Of a stretch of DNA of 64,000 nt, positions 50,294 to 59,984 are shown one piece after another. Position 1 is the stretch's first letter; each line of letters starts with the position of its first letter. Position numbers and translations under genes: made by a program. The notes beneath the pieces were generated by a model. The model saw only the letters and a program-made list of their open reading frames with translations. It was not told where the DNA came from and did not search any database. The stretch is from Clostridium scatologenes (GTDB lineage Bacteria; Bacillota; Clostridia; Clostridiales; Clostridiaceae), in contig NZ_CP009933.1 in the NCBI RefSeq assembly GCF_000968375.1, forward strand, positions 2,170,001 through 2,234,000, read 5' to 3'.

Positions 50294-52933
50294 TTATTTA
50301 CTTGGTCTTGGATTTTTAATTTGAGCCTGTGCAGCAGCAAGTCTTGCTATTGGAACTCTAAAAGGTGAACATGATACATAATCCAATCCAACATTATGGC
50401 AAAATTCTATAGAAGATGGATCTCCTCCATGTTCTCCACATATTCCAAGATGAATATCTGGTCTTGTTTGTTTTCCAAGTTGTACTGCCATCTTAACAAG
50501 TTTACCTACACCTATTTGATCTATTTTTTGGAATGGATCAAATTCGTATATCTTTTTATCATAATAATCTCCTAAGAATTTGCCAGCATCATCTCTTGAA
50601 AAACCAAATGTCATTTGAGTTAAATCATTTGTTCCAAAGGAGAAGAATTCAGCTTCCCTAGCTATTTCATCTGCTGTAATAGCCGCTCTTGGTATTTCTA
50701 TCATAGTACCTACTAAATATTTTAAATCTATTTTCTCACTGGCAATTACTTCCTCAGCAACTTTAACCACTATATCCTTTACAAATTTTAATTCTTTTAT
50801 TTCTCCAACAAGAGGTATCATTATTTCTGGCACTATATCATAGCCTTTTCTCTTTTTAACATCTATAGCTGCTTCTATTATAGCTCTAGCCTGCATCTCT
50901 GCCATTTCTGGATATGATACAGGAAGACGACAACCTCTATGACCCATCATAGGATTAACTTCATGCAACCCTTCAATTGTTGCTTTTAAGCTTTCAAATT
51001 TAAGTCCCATTTCCTTAGCTAAATCTTTTATATCTTCATCCTCTTGAGGCAAAAATTCATGAAGTGGTGGATCTAATAATCTTATATTTACCGGTTTTCC
51101 CTCCATAGCCTCATAAATTCCTATAAAATCTTCTCTTTGCATTGGAAGCAATTTATTAAGTGCTTTTCTTCTCTGCATTTCTGTTTCTGAAACTATCATT
51201 TCTCTAACTTTTGGTATTCTATCTTCATCAAAAAACATATGCTCAGTTCTGCAAAGACCTATGCCTTCTGCACCAAAATTAACAGCATTTTTAGCATCTC
51301 TAGGTGTATCAGCATTAGTTCTAATTTTCAACTTTCTTATTTCATCAGCCCAAATCATAAAGGTTTTAAAATCTCCACTTATTTCATTACCAGTAGTTTT
51401 TATAGCCTGCCCATAAACATTTCCTGTGCTGCCATCTAAGGATATATAATCACCCTCGTTATATATCTTTCCATTTAATTCAAATGTACTATCTGCTTCA
51501 TTTATTTTCAAATCAGCACATCCAGCTATACAGCAGGTTCCCATTCCTCTTGCAACAACTGCTGCATGAGAAGTCATTCCTCCTCTTGCTGTAAGTATAC
51601 CTTCAGCTGCAACCATTCCTTCTATATCTTCTGGAGATGTCTCAAGTCTTACAAGTACTACTTTTTCACCTTCTTCATGATGTCTCTTAGCATCTTCTGC
51701 AGTAAAATAAACCTTACCACAAGCAGCCCCTGGTGAAGCTGGTAAACCCTTTCCTATAATCTCAGTATTTTTTAATTCACTTTGATCAAAATTAGGATGT
51801 AAAAGGGAATCTAACTGCTTAGGCTCAACCTTTAATATTGCTTCTTTTTTTGTAACAAGGCCTTCTGCTACTAGGTCCACAGCAATCTTTAATGCAGCTT
51901 GAGCTGTTCTCTTACCATTTCTAGTTTGAAGGAAGTATAGTTTCCCTTGTTCAATGGTAAACTCCATATCCTGCATATCTTTATAATGCTTTTCCAATCT
52001 TTCTGCTATTTCCATAAACTGTTTATAGCACTCAGGTAAATCCTGTTCTAATTTTGTTATTGGTTGAGGAGTTCTTATTCCTGCAACTACATCTTCTCCT
52101 TGTGCATTTATTAAGTATTCACCAAATACAGCCTTTTCTCCAGTGGCAGGATTTCTTGTAAATGCAACACCTGTTCCTGAAGTTTCTCCCATATTCCCAA
52201 ATACCATTGATTGAACATTAACAGCTGTTCCCCATTCTCTTGGAATATCATTCAATCTTCTATAAACTACAGCTCTAGGATTGTCCCATGATCTGAATAC
52301 AGCTGTTATAGCTTCTAACAACTGTTCCTTTGGATTTTGTGGGAAATTCACACCCATTTCTTTACTATATAAATCTTTGTATTTATCAACAATATCTTTT
52401 AAATCTGATGCAGTTAATTCATTATCAAATTTAGCTTCTTTAAGTGTTTTAACTTCATCAAGAATATCTTCAAATTTTCTCTTTTCAATTCCCATAACAA
52501 CATCAGAAAACATTTGAATAAACCTTCTATATGAGTCATAAGCAAATCTCTCATTACCTGTTAACTTACTTAAGCCTTCTACAGTTTCATCATTTAATCC
52601 TAAATTTAGTATTGTATCCATCATTCCTGGCATAGAAACTCTAGCTCCAGATCTAACTGAAACAAGTAAAGGATTATCTACACTTCCAAACTTTTTACCA
52701 GTTGTTTCTTCAACTTTAATAAGTGCTTCATAAACTTGATTCATCACTTCTTCTGATAATTTTTTATCATCTTCATAGTACTTTGTACAAGCTTCTGTAG
52801 ACAATGTAAATCCTTCTGGAACAGGCATTCCTAAATTTTTCATCTCAGCAAGATTTGCCCCTTTACCGCCAAGTAAATTTCTCATATTTGCATTTCCTTC
52901 GTTAAAAAGATATACATATTTTCTAGTTTCCAT
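50294..52933 (-). CDS. ppdK: Pyruvate, phosphate dikinase
   Basis: 879 residues, full length. The N-terminal ATP-grasp part begins YVYLFNEGNANMRNLLGGKG. The phosphohistidine domain has TARGGMTSHAAVVARGMGTC with its catalytic His in GGMTSHAAV. The C-terminal PEP/pyruvate barrel contains GAEGIGLCRTEHMFF, GHRGCRLPVSYPE and FGTNDLTQMTFGFSRDD, and the catalytic Cys is in GICGEHGGD near the end. It interconverts pyruvate, ATP and phosphate with PEP, AMP and pyrophosphate, either gluconeogenic or glycolytic. The AGGGGG ribosome binding site is 11 bases from the ATG. An IS element now sits about 130 bases upstream. Confidence 0.96.
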   Translation of the reverse strand: METRKYVYLFNEGNANMRNLLGGKGANLAEMKNLGMPVPEGFTLSTEACTKYYEDDKKLSEEVMNQVYEALIKVEETTGKKFGSVDNPLLVSVRSGARVSMPGMMDTILNLGLNDETVEGLSKLTGNERFAYDSYRRFIQMFSDVVMGIEKRKFEDILDEVKTLKEAKFDNELTASDLKDIVDKYKDLYSKEMGVNFPQNPKEQLLEAITAVFRSWDNPRAVVYRRLNDIPREWGTAVNVQSMVFGNMGETSGTGVAFTRNPATGEKAVFGEYLINAQGEDVVAGIRTPQPITKLEQDLPECYKQFMEIAERLEKHYKDMQDMEFTIEQGKLYFLQTRNGKRTAQAALKIAVDLVAEGLVTKKEAILKVEPKQLDSLLHPNFDQSELKNTEIIGKGLPASPGAACGKVYFTAEDAKRHHEEGEKVVLVRLETSPEDIEGMVAAEGILTARGGMTSHAAVVARGMGTCCIAGCADLKINEADSTFELNGKIYNEGDYISLDGSTGNVYGQAIKTTGNEISGDFKTFMIWADEIRKLKIRTNADTPRDAKNAVNFGAEGIGLCRTEHMFFDEDRIPKVREMIVSETEMQRRKALNKLLPMQREDFIGIYEAMEGKPVNIRLLDPPLHEFLPQEDEDIKDLAKEMGLKFESLKATIEGLHEVNPMMGHRGCRLPVSYPEMAEMQARAIIEAAIDVKKRKGYDIVPEIMIPLVGEIKELKFVKDIVVKVAEEVIASEKIDLKYLVGTMIEIPRAAITADEIAREAEFFSFGTNDLTQMTFGFSRDDAGKFLGDYYDKKIYEFDPFQKIDQIGVGKLVKMAVQLGKQTRPDIHLGICGEHGGDPSSIEFCHNVGLDYVSCSPFRVPIARLAAAQAQIKNPRPSK

Positions 52934-52997
52934 ACAAATAGTAACCCCCTAATGTAAATACTTTAATTTTTAATATGTGCTATACACTTTATTATAT

Positions 52998-53014
52998 GTT
53001 ATATACTATATAAC
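52998..53014. promoter_or_regulatory. Palindrome in the ppdK promoter region
   Basis: GTTATATACTATATAAC is a perfect 17-bp palindrome around a central C, some 65-80 bases upstream of the ppdK start. It could be an operator; the regulator is unknown. Confidence 0.4.
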
Positions 53015-53160
53015 AAAAATAGCTTATATGCAATACATAATATAAAAAATAAATTATATTTTATTTCACTAGTGTTTAATTAATGGTTTAAAAATACTAT
53101 TGACAATAATCCTATGTAATAAGTTTCTATTTTAACCATCAATATATAAATGAAAATAGC

Positions 53161-53218
53161 CAGCAATCTTGTTTTAATATAATTACCACTAACTATAAAA
53201 AAGCAAGAAAGGTTGCTG
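53161..53218 (+). promoter_or_regulatory. Hairpin able to hide the transposase ribosome binding site
   Basis: CAGCAATCTTG (53161-53171) can pair with CAAGAAAGGTTGCTG (53204-53218), placing the Shine-Dalgarno-like AGAAAGG within or beside the stem. IS4-type elements are known to use such structures to block translation from outside transcripts. Confidence 0.5.
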
Positions 53219-53225
53219 ACTATCT

Positions 53226-54347
53226 ATGGGTAATTATATCACTATTTTTGAAAAATTATTAGATATTATTAACTGGAACGCTTTGAAAAAATCTACGTAT
53301 AAGTTAGATGTTAACTATAATATAGCATCAAATCATTTAAAAACTCATCTCTACTTTCATTTAGCGAAGCTAGATAGCCTAAGAGATATTGATGATTTTA
53401 TGCAATCCGACTCTAAGTTAAAGGAGTCAATAAAAAGCGTTAGCTTGGGAATGTTATCTAATTATAATAATCATATTGACTATAATGTTTACATTCCTAT
53501 ATTAAATGAATTAATTTCTAACACCTTAGAGAAAATACCTGTAAGTGAGAAAATTAAAAAGTTTGGAACCATAAAACTAATAGATTCTTCAACTATAAGT
53601 ATGGCTAAAACTTATTTTCAATGGGCAGAATTTCGCTCTACAAAAGCCGGAATAAAGCTTCATACAAAATTCAACTTAAACAAAGGAGTTCCAGAGCTCA
53701 TAGTTGTATCTAATGCTAAACCACATGATAGAACTAAAATGAAGGAACTTATTACAGAAGATAACTGTATATACGTTTTTGATAAAGGCTATGTTGACTA
53801 TAAAATATTTGATGAATTTAGTAGCAAAGGTATACATTTCATAACTAGATTAAAAGACAATTCAGCTATAACAGAAGTAACTAGTAATGAAATTACCTAT
53901 TCAGAAACTACCTTACTAGATGATTCTGTAAATATTATTGAAGATATTACCTGCTATCTAGGCACTAAAGACATCAATATAACAGAAAAACAATATAGAG
54001 TCATCACAGTAGTTGATTCTGAAGGTCAAGTATTAACTTTCGTAACCAATATTTTTGAATATACTAGTGAAGATATAGCATGGTTATATAAAAAACGTTG
54101 GGAAATAGAACTATTCTTCAAATGGATTAAGCAAAATTTAAAAATCAAAAGATTTATAGGGCATAGTCTTAATGCAGTTATGATGCAAGTTATTTCTGCA
54201 ATAATAACATTTATCATAGTAAGATTAATACAAGACGTAGCTAAAACAGCCTACGGCTTATTGAAAATAAAGAGATTAATAAAACATTCACTTACAAAAC
54301 TAGTAGATGATAGCTTATTTTCTTGGGAGAAGTGGTTAGGTGGTTAA
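53226..54347 (+). CDS. IS4-family transposase (DDE)
   Basis: 373 residues. DDE catalytic residues are recognisable in IKLIDSSTISMA (first Asp), YVFDKGYVDYKIFDEF (second Asp) and the YREK-like motif WLYKKRWEIELFFKWIKQNL (Glu). An N-terminal DNA-binding part begins FEKLLDIINWNALKK. The frame is open with no stops or shifts, so the enzyme is likely active. The start ATG follows AGAAAGG at rather long spacing, which may keep expression low. Confidence 0.93.
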   Translation: MGNYITIFEKLLDIINWNALKKSTYKLDVNYNIASNHLKTHLYFHLAKLDSLRDIDDFMQSDSKLKESIKSVSLGMLSNYNNHIDYNVYIPILNELISNTLEKIPVSEKIKKFGTIKLIDSSTISMAKTYFQWAEFRSTKAGIKLHTKFNLNKGVPELIVVSNAKPHDRTKMKELITEDNCIYVFDKGYVDYKIFDEFSSKGIHFITRLKDNSAITEVTSNEITYSETTLLDDSVNIIEDITCYLGTKDINITEKQYRVITVVDSEGQVLTFVTNIFEYTSEDIAWLYKKRWEIELFFKWIKQNLKIKRFIGHSLNAVMMQVISAIITFIIVRLIQDVAKTAYGLLKIKRLIKHSLTKLVDDSLFSWEKWLGG

Positions 54348-54583
54348 TTGTAATCAAAAACCATATGCTTCTATACAAGCTATCGCTATGAGGGCAAGTT
54401 TGCCCTTTAGTTTAGGAATATTATTCCATGATAGTTTAATTTAAGAATCTTACTATAAAAAATGATTATGATACAGATGTCAATTGAAATATTTTCTAAG
54501 AATTAAACACTAGTGATTTTATTTATAGTGCTACTAATATTTAATAAATGCATTGGATTTTTATTAAATTAATCATTAGAAAT

Positions 54584-57058
54584 TCAAACTACCTTTTCAA
54601 CAAATATCTTCACAAGTTCTGGATCAAACTGAATACCTATATTATCAATAAGTTCCTTTACAGCCTCTTCTTTTGATAAAGAATTTTTATAAGGCCTTTC
54701 ACTGATCATAGCATCAAATGCATCAGCTATTGCAATTATCCTTGATTTTAACGGAATTTGTTCTCCTTTAAGACCTTTAGGATAACCATTTCCATCCCAT
54801 CTTTCATGATGTGCCAAAACATACTCCGCTATTTCTGCCATGTCATTAGCAGAACTTAGAATTCGATATCCTATTTCTGGGTGACGTTTAAGTTCTTCCC
54901 ATTCCTCGGCAGTGAGATTTCCATGTTTATTTAAAATATCTTCACGTATAGCAATTTTTCCTATATCATGCAATAATCCTACAGTTTTCAATTCTTGTAT
55001 TTCATCATCTGATAAATCCATGGCTTTGCCTAAAAATTTACAATACTCAGATACTCTGTGAGCATGCTGTTCTTCTCTTTTATTTTTTTCATGAAGCGTA
55101 TTTATAATAGTAGCAATTGTTTTTCCTCTTATGCTGGGACTTTCAAAAAGCTTCCTTTTATACATAAAGTCTTCCGATTTTTTTAATATTTCAAATATAT
55201 CCTCTTCGCTATGATTTTTTGTAGCAAATCCAAAAGAAATAGAAAGCTTTATTGATGCTACCTCTTCTTTAGAAGCTAATTCGGAAATATTCTTAAGTAT
55301 TTTTTCCGTTTCAACATCATTTGTTCTCGGCAGCAATATTACAAATTCATCTCCCCCTACACGTGCTATTATTCCATTATCACCACAACCTCGAACCATT
55401 ACCGATGATACTTTTTTTAATAATTCATCCCCAGCAGCATGTCCAAACGAATCATTTATTAATTTTAATCCATTAACATCAGCCATAACAACAGTAAAAG
55501 GAAGACTTTCACTATTGTCCAACCGTTTAAGCTCTTCTTCAAAAAATCTTCTATTATATAATCCTGTAAGTTGATCATTATAGCTTAAAAATTCAATTTC
55601 CTTTTGATTTTTTCTTTCAATTGTAATATCCCTGCTTATTGCAATAACTTCATTTTCTCTACATTTAACTATTCTGAGATCAAAATATTTATTACCTAAT
55701 GGTGTGTCAATTTCATATTCAAAGCTTTCCACAGAATTATTCTCAAGCGCCACCTTAATTTTAATATAAGCAATCTCATATATTTTAGGTGGAAGCACTT
55801 CCCAAAGAGTTTTTCCTATGAACTCATCTTTAGACTTTATTAAAATAGAATTATCTTTTGTTTCACAATCTTTAAAAACACCATTTTCATCCACAACAAA
55901 TATAATATCAGGAATGGCAGTCACTATAGCTCTGTTTCGTTCCTCACTCTTCTTTAAATTCTCTTCACTTTCCATTAGCATTTCATATTGATTTCGAAGT
56001 TCCTCCTCTATTGCAACTAATTCATTGTAGGAAGCTTCTATTTCTTCATTTGATGCCAAAAGCTCCTGTTTATTTTTACTCAAAGATTCATTTACTTCTA
56101 ATAGTTCTTTAGTACGCACATCAACCCTTTTTTTAAGAGTTATGTTCCACAATAATAATAAAAATACGCTTACTGCTAATGCTGATATTAACCAAATATT
56201 CTTTATTACTGTCTCATAAAAATTTTTTTCTTCATAAACACCTAACCATTTATCATACATTTCATCATATTTTCCTGTGGCCTTTAGTATTTGTAATCCA
56301 CCATTAAGAGCAAATAATAGATCATCATTTCCCTTTTTCACAGCAAAACAATAATCATCAGGATTAATAACTAGTCCATTGCTCTTTAAATTCGAAAAAT
56401 TATCCCTTTTTATAAAATAATTTCCTATTACAGTAGGAACTATTGAATAATCATATTGATTTTTAGATATAAGTTTAAGTGCATCCTCAGATGATTTAAC
56501 TTCAATAAAATTGATTCCAATGTTTTGTTTTTTTAAATATTCCTCTGATATTTCATCCTTTTCAACTACTACTGTCTTTCCTCTCAGATCACTCATATCC
56601 TTTACACTTTTACCATTTCTCGTAAATACATCTGCACTACTTATTGTACTTTTTGTTGTAAAAGAATACTTTTTTTCCCTATCCTTAGAATAAAACATAC
56701 CTGCTATGACATCTATTTGCCCATTTTCAAGTTCATTTTTAATTTCACTCCAAACACCCAATTTAATTTTCACCTTGAATCCCATATTCTCTGCTGCAGC
56801 CTTAGCAAGTTCTATATCAAAGCCAGTTGGATTACCCTTTTCATCTATAAAACTGTACGGTGGATAATCTTTATCATCACCAATTACTATTGTTCTATCT
56901 ATTCGGTTCACATTATTAATTGGCATGTTATAAACAGCCTCATTACTCACACTTTCTTTATTTTCAGCAAATACCACTTTCCCACAATTATTGCCTAATA
57001 AATAAGTTAAAATTATAAAAAACACTATGATAAAAACTTTATGTCTTATTATAATCAT
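54584..57058 (-). CDS. Amino-acid-type solute-binding sensor with PAS, GGDEF and HD-GYP domains
   Basis: 824 residues. A signal anchor is at 8-30; an SBP_bac_3 domain at 55-275 (YPPYSFIDEKGNPTGFDIEL); a second membrane segment at 287-308; a coiled coil at 312-375; PAS at 378-480; GGDEF at 490-630 with intact GGDEF (568-572, RVGGDEFVI); and HD-GYP at 650-824 with HD (697-698) and GYP (758-760). The extracellular domain probably senses an amino acid or similar solute and controls cyclic di-GMP synthesis and/or breakdown. Both output domains keep their signature residues. The ribosome binding site is very close to the ATG. Confidence 0.93.
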   Translation of the reverse strand: MIIIRHKVFIIVFFIILTYLLGNNCGKVVFAENKESVSNEAVYNMPINNVNRIDRTIVIGDDKDYPPYSFIDEKGNPTGFDIELAKAAAENMGFKVKIKLGVWSEIKNELENGQIDVIAGMFYSKDREKKYSFTTKSTISSADVFTRNGKSVKDMSDLRGKTVVVEKDEISEEYLKKQNIGINFIEVKSSEDALKLISKNQYDYSIVPTVIGNYFIKRDNFSNLKSNGLVINPDDYCFAVKKGNDDLLFALNGGLQILKATGKYDEMYDKWLGVYEEKNFYETVIKNIWLISALAVSVFLLLLWNITLKKRVDVRTKELLEVNESLSKNKQELLASNEEIEASYNELVAIEEELRNQYEMLMESEENLKKSEERNRAIVTAIPDIIFVVDENGVFKDCETKDNSILIKSKDEFIGKTLWEVLPPKIYEIAYIKIKVALENNSVESFEYEIDTPLGNKYFDLRIVKCRENEVIAISRDITIERKNQKEIEFLSYNDQLTGLYNRRFFEEELKRLDNSESLPFTVVMADVNGLKLINDSFGHAAGDELLKKVSSVMVRGCGDNGIIARVGGDEFVILLPRTNDVETEKILKNISELASKEEVASIKLSISFGFATKNHSEEDIFEILKKSEDFMYKRKLFESPSIRGKTIATIINTLHEKNKREEQHAHRVSEYCKFLGKAMDLSDDEIQELKTVGLLHDIGKIAIREDILNKHGNLTAEEWEELKRHPEIGYRILSSANDMAEIAEYVLAHHERWDGNGYPKGLKGEQIPLKSRIIAIADAFDAMISERPYKNSLSKEEAVKELIDNIGIQFDPELVKIFVEKVV

Positions 57059-57351
57059 ACTCCTTCCTTATTAAATATATTATAATACTCTTAAATACTA
57101 CTATTTATCTAAAAATATTTATATTTTTACACTATTCTACATAAAATATAAATTTCCTTTGTATTTTTTTATTTTTAAAAAATTTAAAAATAAGTTCTTA
57201 GTTTTCGAAATGATTTTCTAAATATTTTCTAAAATTATTTTCAGATTGATGATTATATATATAGAAAACTTCAACCAATAATACCCAAAAATTAAAGTTA
57301 CCAACCAATACTTACGATAAATGTAACATATCTACAAAAGGAGTGAAAAAT

Positions 57352-58152
57352 ATGCTTGTTAGAAATACAAATTTTTTATCAGTAAATCTACATCCAAACA
57401 TTAATAGTTATAATCAAATAAAAAATATATCTAAAAGCACTAAACAAGCTGCTACTGCTATTAATGAAAAAAATGCTGCAAAGAATTCAGATGAGTCCTT
57501 AAAACAAAAAATTAAAATTGTTACTGATGAATTAAAAATTACTGAAGATTCGGAGCAAAAATTTCAATATAAAATGTCTATTTTAAAAGAAAAACAAACA
57601 AATTTAAATAGAATAAATGATATAGGAAACCAGATCAAAGATTTATCTAAACAATATAAATCTAGTTCACATGAACTGAATACATCTAGAATTGAAAGCA
57701 AAGCAACGGATTTATTAAATACTTTAATGAAAAAAGGTGATATAAAAGATGGTAATATCGTTGAAGACAACCTATTTAAATTAGATAATTCTAATGACAA
57801 TATCAGTATTATATTCTTTAAAAAAATTGATAAAACTCAAAATATTGCTAAAGCAAGCAATACTGTCATTATTACAAAAGATGTTGATTCTTCTATTAAA
57901 GTTAGCGTAAAGGATTTATTAGAGCATCCTTCAATAATTGATGAAAATATATTAAATCCGATACAAACATCTCTAAAAAATGTAAATGAATCAAAATTAA
58001 TAGTATTTTCTAATTTCATGAAAAACTACTCAATGACAAATATTTCAATTGATAAATTATATAAATTAGGTGCAATAAGTTCTTATACAAAAGATGTTAA
58101 AATGAAACAGCAAAAATCAATATACGAATCAATTTGTAAATCTTACTGTTAA
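57352..58152 (+). CDS. Uncharacterised coiled-coil protein
   Basis: 266 residues from ATG 57352, with AGGAG upstream; the GTG three codons earlier overlaps that site. No signal peptide or membrane segment is seen. Residues 30-115 are rich in Lys, Gln, Asn and Glu with heptad-like spacing (DELKITEDSEQKFQYKMSIL, QTNLNRINDIGNQIKDLSKQ), suggesting a coiled coil. The C-terminal half is more globular and ends KSYC with two Cys in the last six residues. No homologous family is recognised. The gene is monocistronic, with a terminator. The extended leader 57059-57351 is AT-rich and shows nothing else. Confidence 0.75.
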   Translation: MLVRNTNFLSVNLHPNINSYNQIKNISKSTKQAATAINEKNAAKNSDESLKQKIKIVTDELKITEDSEQKFQYKMSILKEKQTNLNRINDIGNQIKDLSKQYKSSSHELNTSRIESKATDLLNTLMKKGDIKDGNIVEDNLFKLDNSNDNISIIFFKKIDKTQNIAKASNTVIITKDVDSSIKVSVKDLLEHPSIIDENILNPIQTSLKNVNESKLIVFSNFMKNYSMTNISIDKLYKLGAISSYTKDVKMKQQKSIYESICKSYC

Positions 58153-58167
58153 TCTTTACATGTAAAT

Positions 58168-58199
58168 AAGGCTGTATTTTATATTTCCAATACAGCCTT
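58168..58199. terminator. Bidirectional terminator
   Basis: AAGGCTGTATT (58168-58178) and AATACAGCCTT (58189-58199) with a 10-nt loop, between two convergent genes; T-rich on both sides. Confidence 0.85.
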
Positions 58200-58210
58200 T
58201 ATTATTTATC

Positions 58211-59002
58211 TTAAAGTTTGATTTTCAATTCTTCCAAAGTTACATCAGGATTCTTATATCTCCCTTTATTTTCTGTAGCTTTACCATATTGAATTGCCCT
58301 AACTGGACAAAGATTGATACAGGCTAAACATTGACTGCATTCATTCCCCCAATTAGGTTTTCCTTCAACTTTTATAATTTGGCAATTGCATACGCTTTCA
58401 CATATGCCACAACCCGTACAGTTGTCTTTAGCATAAAAATTTTTGGTGTTCATAGCCGACTTGTTAAATAATGGATTAACTATACTAGTTCGGATTCCTG
58501 GCATAGCCCCTTTTACTACTTTAAAAATATTTTTTTCTCTTTTCTCTATAATACTATTTATGCTTTTTAAAGTTTCTTGAACAGCTAACAACTTTTTCTC
58601 CTGTTCAAGCTCAGAATCAACATCCCCCATTATTATATAGTTACTTGGCATGATAACAGAAAAACCACTATCTAAATGTAAATTCTTTTCTCTTAACTTT
58701 TTATCTAAAACCTTCATTGTATTTCCAATATTTGCACCACAGGTTGCAGCAGAAAAGATGTAATTATCTCTATAATTATTTAGCTTTAGCCTATGAAGAA
58801 AATCAAATACCATTTTTGGTGGAGCCCATGCATATACTGGATATACAAAGCCTATTACTTCATTATCCTTAAGACTATATTCAAACTTATCAACTTTGCT
58901 ATTCATCATAGCTGCAATAGAAATTATCTCTTCATTATTTTCCTGTGCAATATTCTTAGCAACTTGCAGTGAGTTTCCTGTTCCTGAAAAATAAAATATC
59001 AT
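58211..59002 (-). CDS. EFR1-family ferredoxin-flavodoxin fusion
   Basis: 263 residues. The flavodoxin-like N-terminus has the FMN phosphate loop FSGTGNSLQVA and VYPVYAWAPPKMV. The C-terminal third has two [4Fe-4S] motifs, CTGCGICESVCNC and CSQCLACINLCPV. Such proteins are predicted intracellular electron carriers in strict anaerobes; partners are unknown. A GGAGGTG site lies before the ATG. Confidence 0.9.
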   Translation of the reverse strand: MIFYFSGTGNSLQVAKNIAQENNEEIISIAAMMNSKVDKFEYSLKDNEVIGFVYPVYAWAPPKMVFDFLHRLKLNNYRDNYIFSAATCGANIGNTMKVLDKKLREKNLHLDSGFSVIMPSNYIIMGDVDSELEQEKKLLAVQETLKSINSIIEKREKNIFKVVKGAMPGIRTSIVNPLFNKSAMNTKNFYAKDNCTGCGICESVCNCQIIKVEGKPNWGNECSQCLACINLCPVRAIQYGKATENKGRYKNPDVTLEELKIKL

Positions 59003-59105
59003 TCTAACTCTACACCTCCTTTAAATTGAAAACATCTGAAAATATCGCTATAAAAAATTTTATGTCTTATCATATTATTGTGTTTTTTCTTTAATTAATA
59101 CTATA

Positions 59106-59984
59106 TTAGACATTTTCAGAATTATATCCAGCTGCAACTATAGATATTCGTATTTCATTTTTTAAATCTTCATTTATAACCGCACCAAAAAAAATATTGT
59201 TTATATCACATTCTGATACATCTGATATTTTCTTAGTAGCCTCATATATCTCCATTAAATCCATACTTGGACCGCCTTCTATCATTAATAACTGTTTAGT
59301 TGCATTTTTTAAAGGCTCTACTAAAAGTTTGCTATTAATTGCTTGTTCTGCAGCTACTTCTGCTCTATTATGTCCTCTTGCACTCCCAAATCCAATATAA
59401 GCTAGTGTGTTTCCACTCATTATATATTTTAATTCTGATACTTCAATGTTTACAACACCTGGTAAAGATATTGGATAAATCATAGATTTTAAAGTGGCTA
59501 TAACATTATCGCTGCTTTGTTTTTCTATATCATATAAAGTACTATTTTCACTATTTGTTAAAGTTTCATTATCTATTAATACTAAAGAATCTAAATTATT
59601 TTTCAACATAGCAATTCGAGAATCACAACTTTCCCTAAACTCCTTATTTTGTGAAAGTGATGGTTTAATTCCTATTCCAATTGTCAATATGTCTTTTTTC
59701 TTTGCTATTTTATATATGTATTTAGCTATTTTTAAATCTCTTTCTTGTTCTAAAGCAACTATCACATAACATACTCCTGATTGATATACAGCTTTATATA
59801 TAGATGGATATATAATCCGCTCTATATTATCCTCATTTAAAAATTCATCTCTTACAAGAACCTTGTTTACATTGTCTAATTCACAATTAAATCCCCCAAT
59901 AATCTCATTATATCTGTTCTGAGAAGTACAAAATATTGTTGATTTTGGTAAATACATACCTTCAACTTCTTCCATAGTGTACAT
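59106..59984 (-). CDS. Divergent FtsZ-like protein lacking the GTP-binding signature
   Basis: 292 residues. From about residue 175 the match to FtsZ is strong: SLPGVVNIEVSELKYIMSGN, AYIGFGSARGHNRAEVAAEQ, and NIFFGAVINEDLKNEIRISI with AAGY, which are the T7 loop region and the C-terminal activation domain. The N-terminal half keeps the strand pattern but lacks GGGTGTG: the T4 position reads VIVALEQERDLKIA (about 74-87). The GGGGNN (T1) motif is also missing, and the catalytic NxDxxD of T7 is NIEVSEL. The variable linker and C-terminal peptide are absent. It probably cannot hydrolyse GTP and may cap or modulate filaments. Start ATG with AAGGGGG some 12 bases upstream. Confidence 0.85.
   Translation of the reverse strand: MYTMEEVEGMYLPKSTIFCTSQNRYNEIIGGFNCELDNVNKVLVRDEFLNEDNIERIIYPSIYKAVYQSGVCYVIVALEQERDLKIAKYIYKIAKKKDILTIGIGIKPSLSQNKEFRESCDSRIAMLKNNLDSLVLIDNETLTNSENSTLYDIEKQSSDNVIATLKSMIYPISLPGVVNIEVSELKYIMSGNTLAYIGFGSARGHNRAEVAAEQAINSKLLVEPLKNATKQLLMIEGGPSMDLMEIYEATKKISDVSECDINNIFFGAVINEDLKNEIRISIVAAGYNSENV

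Larger units (their letters stand above)
53067..54515 (+). mobile_element. Complete IS4-family insertion sequence, 1449 bp
   Basis: CACTAGTGTTTAATT begins the element (53067-53081) and its exact inverse closes it (54501-54515), giving 15-bp terminal inverted repeats. ATTTTATTT occurs directly outside both ends (53058-53066 and 54516-54524), a perfect 9-bp target duplication. One intact transposase gene fills the interior, followed by a hairpin AGGGCAA/TTGCCCT at 54391-54406. Perfect ends and duplication indicate recent insertion, in the gap between ppdK and the HD-GYP gene. The 54525-54583 stretch to the next gene is plain AT-rich DNA. Confidence 0.92.
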
